Source: Siphonodentalium dalli
Lineage: Eukaryota > Mollusca > Scaphopoda > Gadilida > Siphonodentaliidae
Assembly: GCA_032622095.1 (NCBI GenBank)
Contig: CP136068.1
Span: forward strand, 116,361,509-116,425,508
Length of the DNA stretch: 64,000 nt
Reading direction: 5' to 3'
How positions within the stretch are numbered: the stretch's first letter is position 1; every line of letters starts with the position of its first letter. Both the position numbers and the translations under genes were made by a program. Shown here in pieces: positions 20,690 through 30,593 of the stretch. Under the pieces are notes generated by a model, which was given only the letters and a program-made list of their open reading frames with translations, did not search any database and was not told the DNA's origin.

Positions 20690-22010
20690 AATCGGATTAC
20701 AAATGTTAGCAGTAGGGAATTCCGAAGTATTGAGTGATGCAAATTTCCATGATGGTTACCGGCAGCCATGTTTTTGATAGAAGATCGATCAAATTCGATA
20801 GCTCACACCTATGGAAGTGATCCTGAACATGCCTGTAAATTAAAAAAAAACATTTATCCAATAAACGTCGGCTACAGTGTGCCGATGGATTCAGATGTGA
20901 TATCAAAGATGGTCACTAGCGGGGGTGGGGGGCTCCCAACTAGTGGTCGCCCCCAAAGATCCATGTGAATTATTTTGTGACAATCGGATGAGGGGTGTGG
21001 CCTATAGGATATGGCGAAGGATTTAGTCACGCAAAGAGACAAATAAAAAAAATAGCCGCTGATGGCCCTGTTTTTCAAATAAGTTCGCAAATATTTGATA
21101 GCCCATAAATTCCAGATTAAGTTTGGTGACGAATAGATGATGGATGTGGTATGTAGAGTGTACCGAAAAAATTTGTCATACAAAGAGTAAAATCCAAAAT
21201 GGCTACCGGCAGTCATGTTTTTCATCGAAAATCATTTAGATTCGATAGCTCCCATCAAGCGGTGGCCCTACACATTGCTATTAATTTGTTAATTCGAAGA
21301 TCCATATGCAGTTTGGTAACGATCGGATGAGGGATGCGGACTAGATGTTGGGTACGCCAAGGGAATTAGTCATGCAAAGAGTAAAATCCAAGATTTATGT
21401 TGGGGCGATTTCATCAACAAAATGCGAGAATAATCATGGATCCCATCTAGTAGTCATCAAAAACATCTACACGGAGTTTGGTGAAGATTAGATGAGAAAT
21501 GTGACATGTAGGGTGTTCGAAGAATGTAGTCATTCAAAGAGTAAAATACAAGATACATGTAGCCACTGTTTTGAAGATTTTCGGGAAAATGGGAGGCTCC
21601 AATCTAGTTGTCACGCCTAAGATCCATGTGAAGTTTGTTGACGATTGGATGGAGGATGTCGTCTGCAGAGTGAGCCGAACGATTTAGTCGTACAAAGAGT
21701 AAAATCCAAGATGGCTGCCGGTGGCTGTGTTAAATGTGAGAATCGTTCAAATTCGATAGTTCCCACCTAGAGGTGATCCTGCTCTCCAATAAAACCAGCC
21801 TGCGATTGTGCGGATGGATTCAAATTTTAAATCCGAGATGGCTGCTGGCGGCCATGTTTTTGACGAATTTCGGGGGGGGGGGGGAAATCAAAGGCTCTCC
21901 ATCTAGAGGTCACATTGAATATCCATTTGCAGTTTCGTGACGATCGGATGAGAGATGTGACCTGTAGAGCATGCTAAATAAATTGTTGACGGACGCACAT
22001 ATCGCGGGAC
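20690..22010 (+). repeat. Family B tandem array, main block (unit about 160 bp)
   Basis: CAAAGAGTAAAAT(C/A)CAA occurs at 21181, 21374, 21534 and 21693, giving spacings of 193, 160 and 159 bp. Each unit also has GATGGCTGCCGGCGGCCATG-like, GATAGCTCCCATCTAGAGG-like, ATCCATGTGAAGTTTGGTGACGAT and CGGATGAGGGATGTG-like words. The block ends with GGACGGATGGACGGACGAC, then CCATGGCTATAGCTC at about 22030-22043. Noncoding, diverged satellite-like DNA. Confidence 0.65.
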
Positions 22011-22079
22011 GGATGGACGGACGACAACCCATGGCTATAGCTCAAACTATATGCATATATCAAGCCTTTGTGTCCTAGC

Positions 22080-22235
22080 GTCTATAGTCCATCCGCAGAT
22101 GACTGATTGCCACAGACGACAAGCGACAGTGTCAATCACAGTATGGGAATTGCGAGTGTGTTTACAGAGTAGACGAGCCTGTGCATTCCCTTGTTATCCT
22201 CCTATACGTTTTGATGTCCTTGGTACTTTTCGATT
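22080..22235 (+). repeat. Family A fragment
   Basis: TATAGTCCATCCGCAGATGACTGA...CACAGACGAC and a GTTTACAGAGTAGACGA...CATTCCCTTGTTAT segment match the family A copies near 8560 and 19550, and the 19800-19850 segment. Confidence 0.4.
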
Positions 22236-22360
22236 CATTGATTTGGGTTTAACGTCGTTTTAGCAAAAAAGCCATATCACGACGAGGAGAAACAGATTAT
22301 CAACATTGAGTGAAGCAACTGTGATTAGAAATGACAGTGAATTAGACTAAAATGAAACAC
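22236..22360. repeat. Dispersed GGTTTAACGTCGT repeat, copy 2
   Basis: GATTTGGGTTTAACGTCGTTT, AGCCATATCACGAC, GAAGCAACTGTG and GACAGTGAATTAGACTAAAA follow the order of the 3590-3730 copy. Confidence 0.5.
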
Positions 22361-23149
22361 AAATATATACAAATAACAACACCAAAATCAGTGTGAGTTC
22401 TCGACTGGGGCCAGAACAATTAAGAAACTGACAATAGTGCAAACACATATAAAAGAGAACATCAAAACAGATAGCAATACTGCTTTGAAAACAGCAAATA
22501 TAAAACCTACATGAAATGTTTTCATCAAATATAAATAATTTATTAAGACATCTGCATATCGAAATATTTATAACAGCGGACAACGCGTTAACGTCGCTTT
22601 CTGGATGATTGGTAAGATATTTCTAATATCTGTTGAATACTTGGTACTTTTCGTCCATCTGTATGAAGATTAATTTGTGTTCCTTTCAGGGGGAATGTAC
22701 CGAAACTGTAAGTCCGACTTTCGTCACCCGGACTAATTTTGGTGTGAACTAGTTTCTGCGTTATTTTGCGCGAACATAACACCAATTTCTGGAACATAGC
22801 ATCTTAAACATAGCTATTTTCAATCCGTGTTCCAATTGCCGTGCAGAAAGGAGGCAAACCATCTATATTTTCTTATTTCAGATGTAGACTAACAATGAAT
22901 GTTCTATATTTTAAATATTGTTTCTATGAATTGAAGTTTTCTACGTCATATAGAAGAATTTAACATCCTTATGCTATGTTGCTCATCGGAACCGGACCGG
23001 ATGTAACAAACGCGACCATACGTTTCAGCATAAATCCGCCATTGGGACACTATATTTTTTACAATGAAGATGAATCTGCTCATTAGACGACTATGTCGCT
23101 GCCAGATACCTGTGCTATAACTTGGTTTAAGCATAGTTTATTTATCCAC
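22361..23149. other. No gene recognised
   Basis: Nothing supported on either strand. Confidence 0.4.
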
Positions 23150-23290
23150 CAAATATATAATATACATAATATAAATTGAACGAGGGAATACACAAGGAAT
23201 TAATATAATGTATATGGTAATATGTGATATATATGGTAGAAAGGAAAAACGACAGTAAGCACATGGCTTTTCAGGTGTCGTTCTCCCCAT
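23150..23290 (-). repeat. LINE 3'-UTR remnant
   Basis: The block GGAAAAACGACAGTAAGCACATGGCTTTT is shared with about 30285-30310 (GGAAAAGGAACGACAGTAAGTGTGAGCTTTT). That copy sits directly beside LINE fragments on the minus strand, so this is probably the 3' untranslated end of the same family, truncated. Confidence 0.35.
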
Positions 23291-23479
23291 GTATCATCTA
23301 GGGGCCCTGTATAATATACTATATAAATCATCATGGAAATTGACGTTAGTGTCGGGACCGGACAGTAGATAGATAATTCGGATATTACATTGGTCCTGTG
23401 ATTTTGGGGTATAAAGAATAAGAGGAGAATTTAAGATAAGAAGACAAATATGGAGGGGAGTGGTGCTATAACTTGACAC
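23291..23479. other. No gene recognised
   Basis: No recognisable feature. This stretch leads into the foldback. Confidence 0.3.
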
Positions 23480-24047
23480 ACTTCTCCCGAATAGTATACT
23501 ATAGGATAGATCAGGCCATGAATCTCTACTCTGGCTAACGCCCGTGGATATCATATTACACCAGTAGAAAACCTTGGAACTTTTGGAAGTTTTGACATGG
23601 AACCTTATAAAGTCGAAAGAAAAACGCGGGGAATATATTTCTTTGTTATTATCTGTTCCTTAATAATGTACTTCATTGTGGGTGATTGTCCGAACTCGAA
23701 ATTGCATGCTTTCCTGTGACTTTCGTGGGCCGATATCGTAATAGACATTGAATTAATTACCCAGGAGAAATTTTATAATGGTAAGCTACGCAAATCAATA
23801 TATCTCATAAAGTCGCTTAAATCGGGCAATTTCGAGTTGGGACCTTCATCTACAGTGAAGTACATTATTAAGGAATAGGTAATAACTAAACAATATATTC
23901 ACCGCGTTATTTTTTCGACTTTATAATGTTCCCTGTCAAAACTTCAAAAAGTTCCAAGGTTTTGTACTGGTGGAATATTATCTCTACGGGCGTTAACAAG
24001 AGTAGAGATTCCTAGTATGATCTAACTATAGGATTTTGAAAATGCTC
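23480..24047. repeat. Foldback: inverted arms of about 220 bp around a 120-bp loop
   Basis: Left arm ~23480-23707 and right arm ~23827-24047 are imperfect reverse complements. Paired landmarks include GAATCTCTACTCT, TAACGCCCGT, CCTTGGAACTTTTTGAAGTT-like, AAAGTCGAAA, CCTTAATAATGTACTTCA and AACTCGAAATTGC. By eye the arms are about 85 percent identical. No coding potential. Confidence 0.7.
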
Positions 24048-24389
24048 TTCAAAGCGTAATATGTAACGCATAATCAGGTCTAGGAAATCCCATTTATTGC
24101 TATAATAGCTATACATATCAGAGTTATGGAGGCATAGCTCACTCAGCATGCGTGTTCATTGTTTCATTTGTGTAAAGGCGGAAAGTAGATTCTGGCCCTT
24201 TGGCTCGTCTTATCTCATAGAGGTCAACTCATATACCAATCTTGGAATTCTCTCATTAAGATTCAATTTCAACACCAACATTTTGGTGCCATTATACACC
24301 ACCTTGAGGGGTCATATTTTTGCCTTTCTGGTATCGGTCTTTTCCCCGGTGGAATCACCCTACCATTACAAAGTTTCAAAACAATCGTC

Positions 24390-24770
24390 ATGCCAGCGAG
24401 GTTATATGGCAGTGAACTTCTATGGGACCTTAACCAAACCCACACGAAACAAGCTTGAGAAGGTCCACAGAGTTTGCAAATAACCCATGCATGTCTTTCT
24501 GACGAGGACTCACATGGTCATCGCCCAGGGTTGTCTAGGATTATACTCACTTATTTCCTGGATCGATCCTCGGCAACTGATATTGCTTGGTGCTCTCTGT
24601 AGGGCAAACCATGGAAAAGCATCAACGATGTTATGTTACGACGCTTGTATGAATTAATTTCAGGGTTGTCAAAGGAAGATAAATCCTTTGCTCGTAACAT
24701 ATTGTATACATTATGTAAATATAAGCTTGAACATCACCTGGTTGCTCAGCCCAGTTCTTCCGAAAACCGC
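24390..24770 (+). pseudogene. LINE ORF2 C-terminal fragment, frameshifted
   Basis: Conceptual pieces in different frames give LYGSELLWDL, KLEKVHRVCK, then DRSSATDIAWCSL-like and NDVMLRRLYELISGLSKEDKSF, KYKLEHHL. The order LYGSE(L/V)...LEKVHR... is that of the region downstream of the reverse transcriptase in LINE ORF2 proteins. At least two frameshifts are needed. It is not functional. Confidence 0.5.
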
Positions 24771-24774
24771 ACAT

Positions 24775-24915
24775 TATCTGTTTAGAACAGAACTTGTTTT
24801 ACATGTAGGTAGATAATCTGCTTAGAATTGCCTCATTTTGAGTCGATAATGTGCTGATAATTAGAAATTTTAGTCACGTTATCGACTCATAATAAGGCGA
24901 TTCTAAGCAGATCCA
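24775..24915 (+). repeat. MITE-like element of the GATAATGTGCTG family, copy 2
   Basis: GATAATCTGCTTAGAATTGCCTCATTTTGAGTCGATAATGTGCTG is followed, after a short loop, by the near complement TAGTCACGTTATCGACTCATAATAAGGCGATTCTAAGCAGAT. This is a clear hairpin of about 110 bp matching 28700-28815. Confidence 0.65.
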
Positions 24916-26080
24916 ACACAAGCAAGCCGACTTTTCATGTGTACGCTCTTTTTGACATGTGTGTTCACTATGGTCCGCGCCATAGAACAAAATAACGGAT
25001 ATGAGTCCATTACCTGCTTATTTTAGAATCAAATAATCACATTGTGTACCTATTTCACATCATAGGTCGATTATGTGTGTATTTGTGCGAGGACATGTTA
25101 AATTGCAATATCAACGTGGAGACGGCTGGTAAGATCGGTAGTACGGGAATTTGAAGAGCTTGACTGGCACAACCACATTGACTCTTCCTTAGCAGCCTTT
25201 CATGACGTCCACCACACGCTGCGTTCAGTCAGTGTATAGACATTAACAAGAAACACGGACCCCGACAATGTTCAGTAAATGTAGATTATATTGTGTTTAA
25301 ATCTTATATTTCCATAAATATTCCAACTGGCCCGAGAATACGTTCACCATTGACGTAAAGATCATAATCCATAAGTTGTCTCGGTTTGTAGACGATAATT
25401 ACACATAAACACCGGGCCAGGATGGACAACTCTACGACCGTCACCGGCGAAGTTCCAACAGGAGGACAGAAACCAATGCTTTACTATAACTACTGTAATT
25501 CTGACAGACGTCACATATCCGGGAAAAAAAATATTATTAATAATGAATGTTCACGTAGTACGGGATTTTACATACCCGAAGCCTGTCGTAGATTAAAACC
25601 AACATATCCCTTCATTTCCCCCATATCAATGAAGAGGGAAGTTTGAACATAATAGTTCAGTATTTGTCCATTTTGAACTAAATAAATAATAAACTTAAAT
25701 TCATGTTCTGTTTATTATTTTTACCATAACAACAGTGTTGACCGTGAATAGCTGAACACAAATTGATTTGTCACAAGTATTAACAATTACTGATATCACA
25801 CCCTTGACTGAGATTGTAACTGAAATCATTCTTCTCCTTTGTATAACAAATACACACAATGGGAAAAGTATGTGTGGTTCCCAGAAATATCGTTGGGTTT
25901 ACTTCCGCATTTTGACGTGAGCGACAATCTGATATTCCGGAATCGAGGCAGCTACACGATACGAAAATATTTCTGTGTGGATCCCAGAAATATCATGGGA
26001 TTCGATGTTGACCACACACCACGGGTTTATCTTGTGTAGCTATCGATTAATCAAATTAAAGATAGCACACTGGTCAATGG
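24916..26080. other. No confident gene; one small open frame noted separately
   Basis: Apart from the frame at 25422-25646 there is nothing I can support. Words of the CATATAG/CAAATAATCACATT family occur near 25000-25080. Confidence 0.4.
25422..25646 (+). CDS. Uncharacterised 74-residue open frame
   Basis: It starts at an ATG in good context (CCAGGATGG) with MDNSTTVTGEVPTGGQ and ends at 25646. AATAAATAATAAAC about 35 bp downstream could serve as a polyadenylation signal. The product is Asn/Ser/Lys-rich with four cysteines, and has no signal peptide or domain I recognise. It may be a terminal exon or a chance frame. No upstream splice partner was found. Confidence 0.18.
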   Translation: MDNSTTVTGEVPTGGQKPMLYYNYCNSDRRHISGKKNIINNECSRSTGFYIPEACRRLKPTYPFISPISMKREV

Positions 26081-26084
26081 ATAA

Positions 26085-26335
26085 ATGTATAAATACTGGA
26101 TTGACTTTGTATGTCTGTCCGTACATATATCTCAGTCATGGGTTATCGGATATGAATGAAATTTGGTATCGATGACATTGTTCGCGTTTTCCGTTCTAGA
26201 GTTATCCTTCGTTCATCTTGAAATAGTGGTTTTCTGTCCGACCAGACATATATCTCAGCCATTGGTTATCAGATCTCAATGAGATTTGGTATAGAAGTTC
26301 GCTATCGGGAATATTTACAAAAGAGTCCTCAATGA
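26085..26335 (+). repeat. Two-copy direct repeat with a CATATATCTCAG core
   Basis: CTGTCCGTACATATATCTCAGTCATGGGTTATCGGAT(A)TGAATGAAATTTGGTAT near 26112-26170 recurs as CTGTCCGACCAGACATATATCTCAGCCATTGGTTATCAGAT...AATGAGATTTGGTAT near 26235-26293. The period is about 123 bp. Noncoding. Confidence 0.5.
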
Positions 26336-26724
26336 CGTTTGTATTTTTGTGGCACGAAATCAAATTTCGGGAGACTATAGAAATGAGCAGTGTCCACCCG
26401 TCCGTCCGTTGAAACTTTTGTTGTCCGGATGCTAACTTGAGTAATATTCGACATAATTTAATGAAACTTGTGGCATTATTTTAGAAAGGAATGGTCGGAG
26501 GAAAAAACTGTCCGTACTTTGGTTTGTTCGTACAGCTGAGTTATAATACCCCATGACCGAATGAAATTGTGGGTTTACTGGATTACATGCGTTCGATCCT
26601 CCGCCCGCCGTCATTGCCTCTATTGGGACGTCCGCATATACACGTATCTGAACACGTACTTGTGAGCTGCAGACTATCCGCTGTGCGTTGCAACGCCCCT
26701 GTCCAGGAATTAGTGAGTTGCAGG

Positions 26725-27909
26725 CAGAGGCGGACTGGCCGATCGGGAGACCGGGAAATTTCCCGATGGGCCGGAGGCCGGAAAAATTCTGATTCCATGT
26801 GATTCTCTATCAAGCGAGAATCCGAGGGGTTTTTTTTTACGGTTTGCATGGGAGGGGGTATATGTGGTTGGGCGGCCCCAACCACAACTTGGGCCGCAAA
26901 TGGAACTGACGTGGGCCACCACATGTGTTGTTTAACCTGCCGTGTATCCAATAAGATGGCACTCTTCTCACATACATTCATGAAGTGAATTCCATTTTAC
27001 GACGGCGTATGAGATTGTCCCGATTGTAACCTTATTTGGAACCGTCACTAAACAAGAATATATTGATTCGGAAATTATTCCACATATCAAATGTTTTACT
27101 TCGGATAATGTGAACTGCCAATATATATATATAAATATATATCACCCGAGAAGCGGAAAACCGGCGATGAAAGACAGAAGTTACCTAAATTGGGAAGTTT
27201 GCAGGTTCCCCAGGGTCCCCATGTGAGCATAATGTGACGTTCGGGGGGTGGGGGGGGGGGGGGGCTGATCGAGAGACCGGGAAAATTCCGGACGTGGGCC
27301 GCCACATGTGTTGTTTAACTAGCCGAATTGGCTAATCGTAATTTTGTCATTAAATGAACTTGTCAGCATTATATAACACCACATAAAGACCCCGTTAATC
27401 TCGAGATTCCAGCTGTAAATCCCAAAAAAAATCTCACGCACCCCTCCCGGAACCTCCCCCAATTGAAATTTACTACAAAATAGGAACTCTTCAGTTGACG
27501 CCAGTCTAGATGCTAGGATTTGCGATTTTCTTGTATAGTTTTCAAAATTTTCTCACCCCGGGCCGAACAACCACGAACAGCCCGGTGTGTCCTGGTCTCT
27601 TGTCCGCAGCCGTGTGCATTTGTCTGGAGTTAGACCGCTAGATGTCAGAATTTATGCAATTTTTCAGGTAAAAATATCTGAATGGTCTCATATCGGGAAT
27701 ATATAGAACCATGGTTTGTGAATATATAGGATATATTATGCCAGAGGTGCAAATGGAATTATGCAAAAACATGTATTTGGTCTGATTCTGATTCAAGGGG
27801 GGGGGGTGCAGTTGGAATTTCCCCAAGGTGGACTGTGGACACCCTCCGAACAGATGGGCCGGTATTAAATTAATTTCCCGGGCCGGTTTTTTGGCCCAGT
27901 CCGCCTCTG
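26725..27909. mobile_element. hAT-family element with 8-bp target duplication GTTGCAGG
   Basis: The left end CAGAGGCGGACTGGCC and right end GGCCCAGTCCGCCTCTG are inverted, bounded by GTTGCAGG at 26717-26724 and again at 27910-27917. An 8-bp duplication and CAG-starting termini are diagnostic of hAT transposons. The 1185-bp body has no transposase open frame, so it is non-autonomous. An internal block (ATCG(G/A)GAGACCGGGAAA...GACGTGGGCC(A/G)CCACATGTGTTGTTTAAC) occurs twice, at about 26740-26935 and 27268-27318, suggesting a nested or rearranged copy. G-runs lie at 27244-27264 and near 27796. Confidence 0.85.
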
Positions 27910-27917
27910 GTTGCAGG

Positions 27918-28311
27918 CAACATTCTGTTGGGTGTGATATGTTAAACCCACATGGCGGTTTGCGCTCCAAAATACACATAATATTATTCGCTTTTGAATT
28001 TTTCTTGGTATCGAAATAGGTCTATACATATCTGAAATAACTTTCTACGAGCATTATGTAACCCGAAAAGACGCATTGAAGTAATGAAAAATACAACTGT
28101 GAATATGGTGTTTGAGTCCCAAACACAAAATAGCAATTTGCGCGACATGCACAGAAAAGAGCGTTCCGTGGTATTCTATTCCTGATATGGTAGCAATAAA
28201 GAGCGTTTGTCTGACTTCAGGCGAAAAGTTGAAAACGGCTGAAATTGGCTGTGACTTTGGCGAGTGTTTTTCAGAGCATATGAAGCCGGTATATCAATAG
28301 TTCGTTTATGT
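27918..28311. other. No gene recognised
   Basis: Nothing supported. The motif CCTGATATGGTAGCAATAAAGAGCGTTT near 28178-28206 is shared with the repeats at 60.07 and 62.5 kb. Confidence 0.35.
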
Positions 28312-28425
28312 ATCGTCCTATCGTATCCGTCGCTCCAAATTACGTAGAAAAATACTTGGGGGTTCGAATGAGCCATGTCCGTTTAAGTCAATAAATAAAT
28401 AAATAAATAAATGAATAAATATTGC
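28312..28425 (+). repeat. Dispersed repeat end plus (AAAT)n microsatellite
   Basis: The block CCGTCGCTCCAAATTACGTAGA, then GGTTCGAATGAGCCATGTCCGTTTAA, matches 49420-49475. Here it is followed by about eight AAAT units at 28390-28421, as at the 3' end of a retroposed sequence. Confidence 0.45.
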
Positions 28426-28689
28426 CTTCTTTGCCGTGTCTTGAAACATGGTATTAGTCTAATAGGCATCAACTGTATTGTCCGTTGGGGCATAGTGTTG
28501 TTGATGCATAATAATCTGAATCGAAACTGTGGTTACACAAACATCGTGTGTGTTGTTTCCGGCCGGTTGGGGTGTTCGGTCTGGCAGCTTGCCGATCCCT
28601 TCACACTTTCTTGATGTTTCCTCGACTCCACCGTTGACATCGACCAGGTGGCCAAACGGCAATCCTTTTTAGCAACCTGTTCTCCCGAA

Positions 28690-28820
28690 TTAGCACATTT
28701 TGTTATCTGCTTAAAAGAACTTATTTTACGTAGATAATCTGTTTAGAATTGCCTCATTTAGAGTCGATAATGTGCTGCTAAAGAGATCAGTTTAGTCACA
28801 TTATCGACCACATAATGAAG
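28690..28820 (+). repeat. MITE-like element of the GATAATGTGCTG family, copy 3
   Basis: TTTTACGTAGATAATCTG...GAATTGCCTCATTTAGAGTCGATAATGTGCTG and, after the loop, TTTAGTCACATTATCGACCACATAATGA. The same structure occurs at 24775-24915. The right arm is eroded. Confidence 0.55.
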
Positions 28821-28859
28821 CGCATTTCTTTGCTCTGACTGTTGTTTTCTGGATGTGGG

Positions 28860-30156
28860 CTCCGAATGTGAGTTGTTTGTCGGGGTTATTCCGAGGGTGG
28901 CTTGGTCGGATGGTTGGATTGGTTCGCCGAAATGATGCAGGTTGAGGGCTGGTTGGTGTTTTCTTTTGGTGAATAGGATGAGCTGGGTCTTTTTATTTTA
29001 ACCATTTGGAGCACCATTTTGTGAGGTCGTTGAGGTTTCTTTGTAGTCTTATCTGTAGAGCATTCGGGTTTATGTGTGATGTCCATAGTCCGAGATCGTC
29101 GGCGAATTAAGATACTCCCAAAGCTTTTGTTCTGTTGATGGGCAGGTCGTTGATATAGATGATCAAAAGGGGTGGGCTGAGTACTTATTCCTTCATGTAG
29201 TTTGTCGATGTAGGTCTTTGGAGCGGCTATGTAGGTTTTTGGAGCGCACCGTACTTCACGAATGGGCGGACGAACATCTGGTAGAGGTTGATGAGAGTTT
29301 GGATGTTGGTTCCCCAGTCTGTCGCCCGGATACATCTTAGTAGGTACTTTTTCCGACTTTGTCGGCTATCTTCTTGATGTGTGTTGAAGGCCATTCGTTG
29401 GCGTAAGGTGATTCCTAATAGGATCGCTTGGTCGGATAGTTGATTTGTCTCGTTGTCGACCTTAATTTTGATGGACTGTGTTTTCCTTCTTCTGTGCATG
29501 GAATAGGATGAGTTGTGTTTTCTTGTCGTTGAGTTTGATTCTCTACTTTGAGCACCATGTTGATAGGTCGTTGAGTGTTTTTTGTAGTAGCTTTTGTTGG
29601 ATGAGGGTCGTGTGTGTAGTCCAGACTCCAGTGTCGTCGGCAAACTGTGATATCTCAACGTTGTTTCGGTAGGTCGTTCCCGTAGATTAGAAAAAGGGGC
29701 GGGCTGAGTACAGATCCTCGAGGTGTTCCGGTGCGTAGGTGGACTGGGATTGATGCTTCGTTGATGTGGACGCTGAGTTGACGGTCTTGTAGAAATGAGG
29801 GACAAGGCGTGTGTATTTCTCGCGATGTTGAGATGGCTGATTTTGTAGCGGAGGCCGTCGTGCCATGAGGAGTCGAATGTTTTTCTACGTCAAGGAATAC
29901 TGCGGCTGTTGTCCAGTTCTTGGTTAGGGATAGTCAAATGTCTTCTAATAGTCGGATGATGTGTTCTATTCCTTCTTTCCCTTGTCAGTATCCGCGCTGC
30001 AATGGGTTGAATAAGTTGGAGGATTTTCTCGTAGTCGGTTGCTGATGATTCTCTCGAAGAGTTTTCCTGTACATTGTAGGAGGCTGACGGGTCGGTAGTT
30101 GTTGGGGATTGAGCGGTCTTTTTCTGGCTTGGGTAGTTTAAACATAGTTTAAACAC
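28860..30156 (-). pseudogene. Two juxtaposed decayed LINE reverse-transcriptase fragments
   Basis: Read on the minus strand from 30156, the frames give FKLPKPEKDRS-like, PNNYRPVSLL-like and GKLFERIIS-like segments of the reverse transcriptase fingers. They continue through decayed palm sequence to LLGITL(R/T)QRMAFN and YQMFVRPFVKYGA at about 29240, the region after the RT. Immediately next, about 29230-28870, a second fragment restarts in the palm (LLIIYINDLPINRTKALG), then a broken ADD region and KMVLQMVK. The two copies align with each other (GGGCTGAGTAC, TCGTCGGC(A/G)AA and GAATAGGATGAG occur in both). Numerous frameshifts and stops. Probably a Jockey-like family. Confidence 0.6.
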
Positions 30157-30430
30157 AAATTAGCATATATTAACTTACAAATGTTATATACATGTATACA
30201 AAATAAATAAATTTCACTCTGTGCCATTCGCATATACTTATGTATATATGTATAGATAATTAGATATATATATTTGGTTGGAAAAGGAACGACAGTAAGT
30301 GTGAGCTTTTTGTAGTCGTCCATGTACCCAGCGAAGCTTACACAGTATACGTGTTCATTAGTCGTTTATAATTATAGTACAGTGTAGTCTGTAGGCGAGA
30401 CAGTAGGTGTATATGGTAGTTGGGCTGGAA
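30157..30430 (-). repeat. LINE 3'-UTR remnant
   Basis: It contains the GGAAAAGGAACGACAGTAAGTG block shared with 23235-23265, and an AT-rich TATATA tract. It lies between LINE ORF2 fragments on the same strand and is likely an untranslated tail. Confidence 0.35.
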
Positions 30431-30593
30431 ATAAAACTATGTTTAGCGTAGGGCAAAAAAGAACTTCGTGGTTGTGCGTCATGTACATTTGGACAGAATG
30501 CCATAAACCATCGAATGATCCCCGCCGTTTGCTAATAAATATGCATGCGAAGTATTGTAGTTGTATTGCGGCTACACGTCTGAGAAATGAATT

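Noticed and set aside
26583-26981. 132-codon minus-strand gene
   Set aside because: It spans the left end of a hAT element with several overlapping frames on both strands, and shows no domain.
27244-27264. Regulatory G-quadruplex
   Set aside because: It is a plain G-run inside a hAT element. Similar runs at 1894, 21869 and 27796 suggest replication slippage rather than a conserved site.
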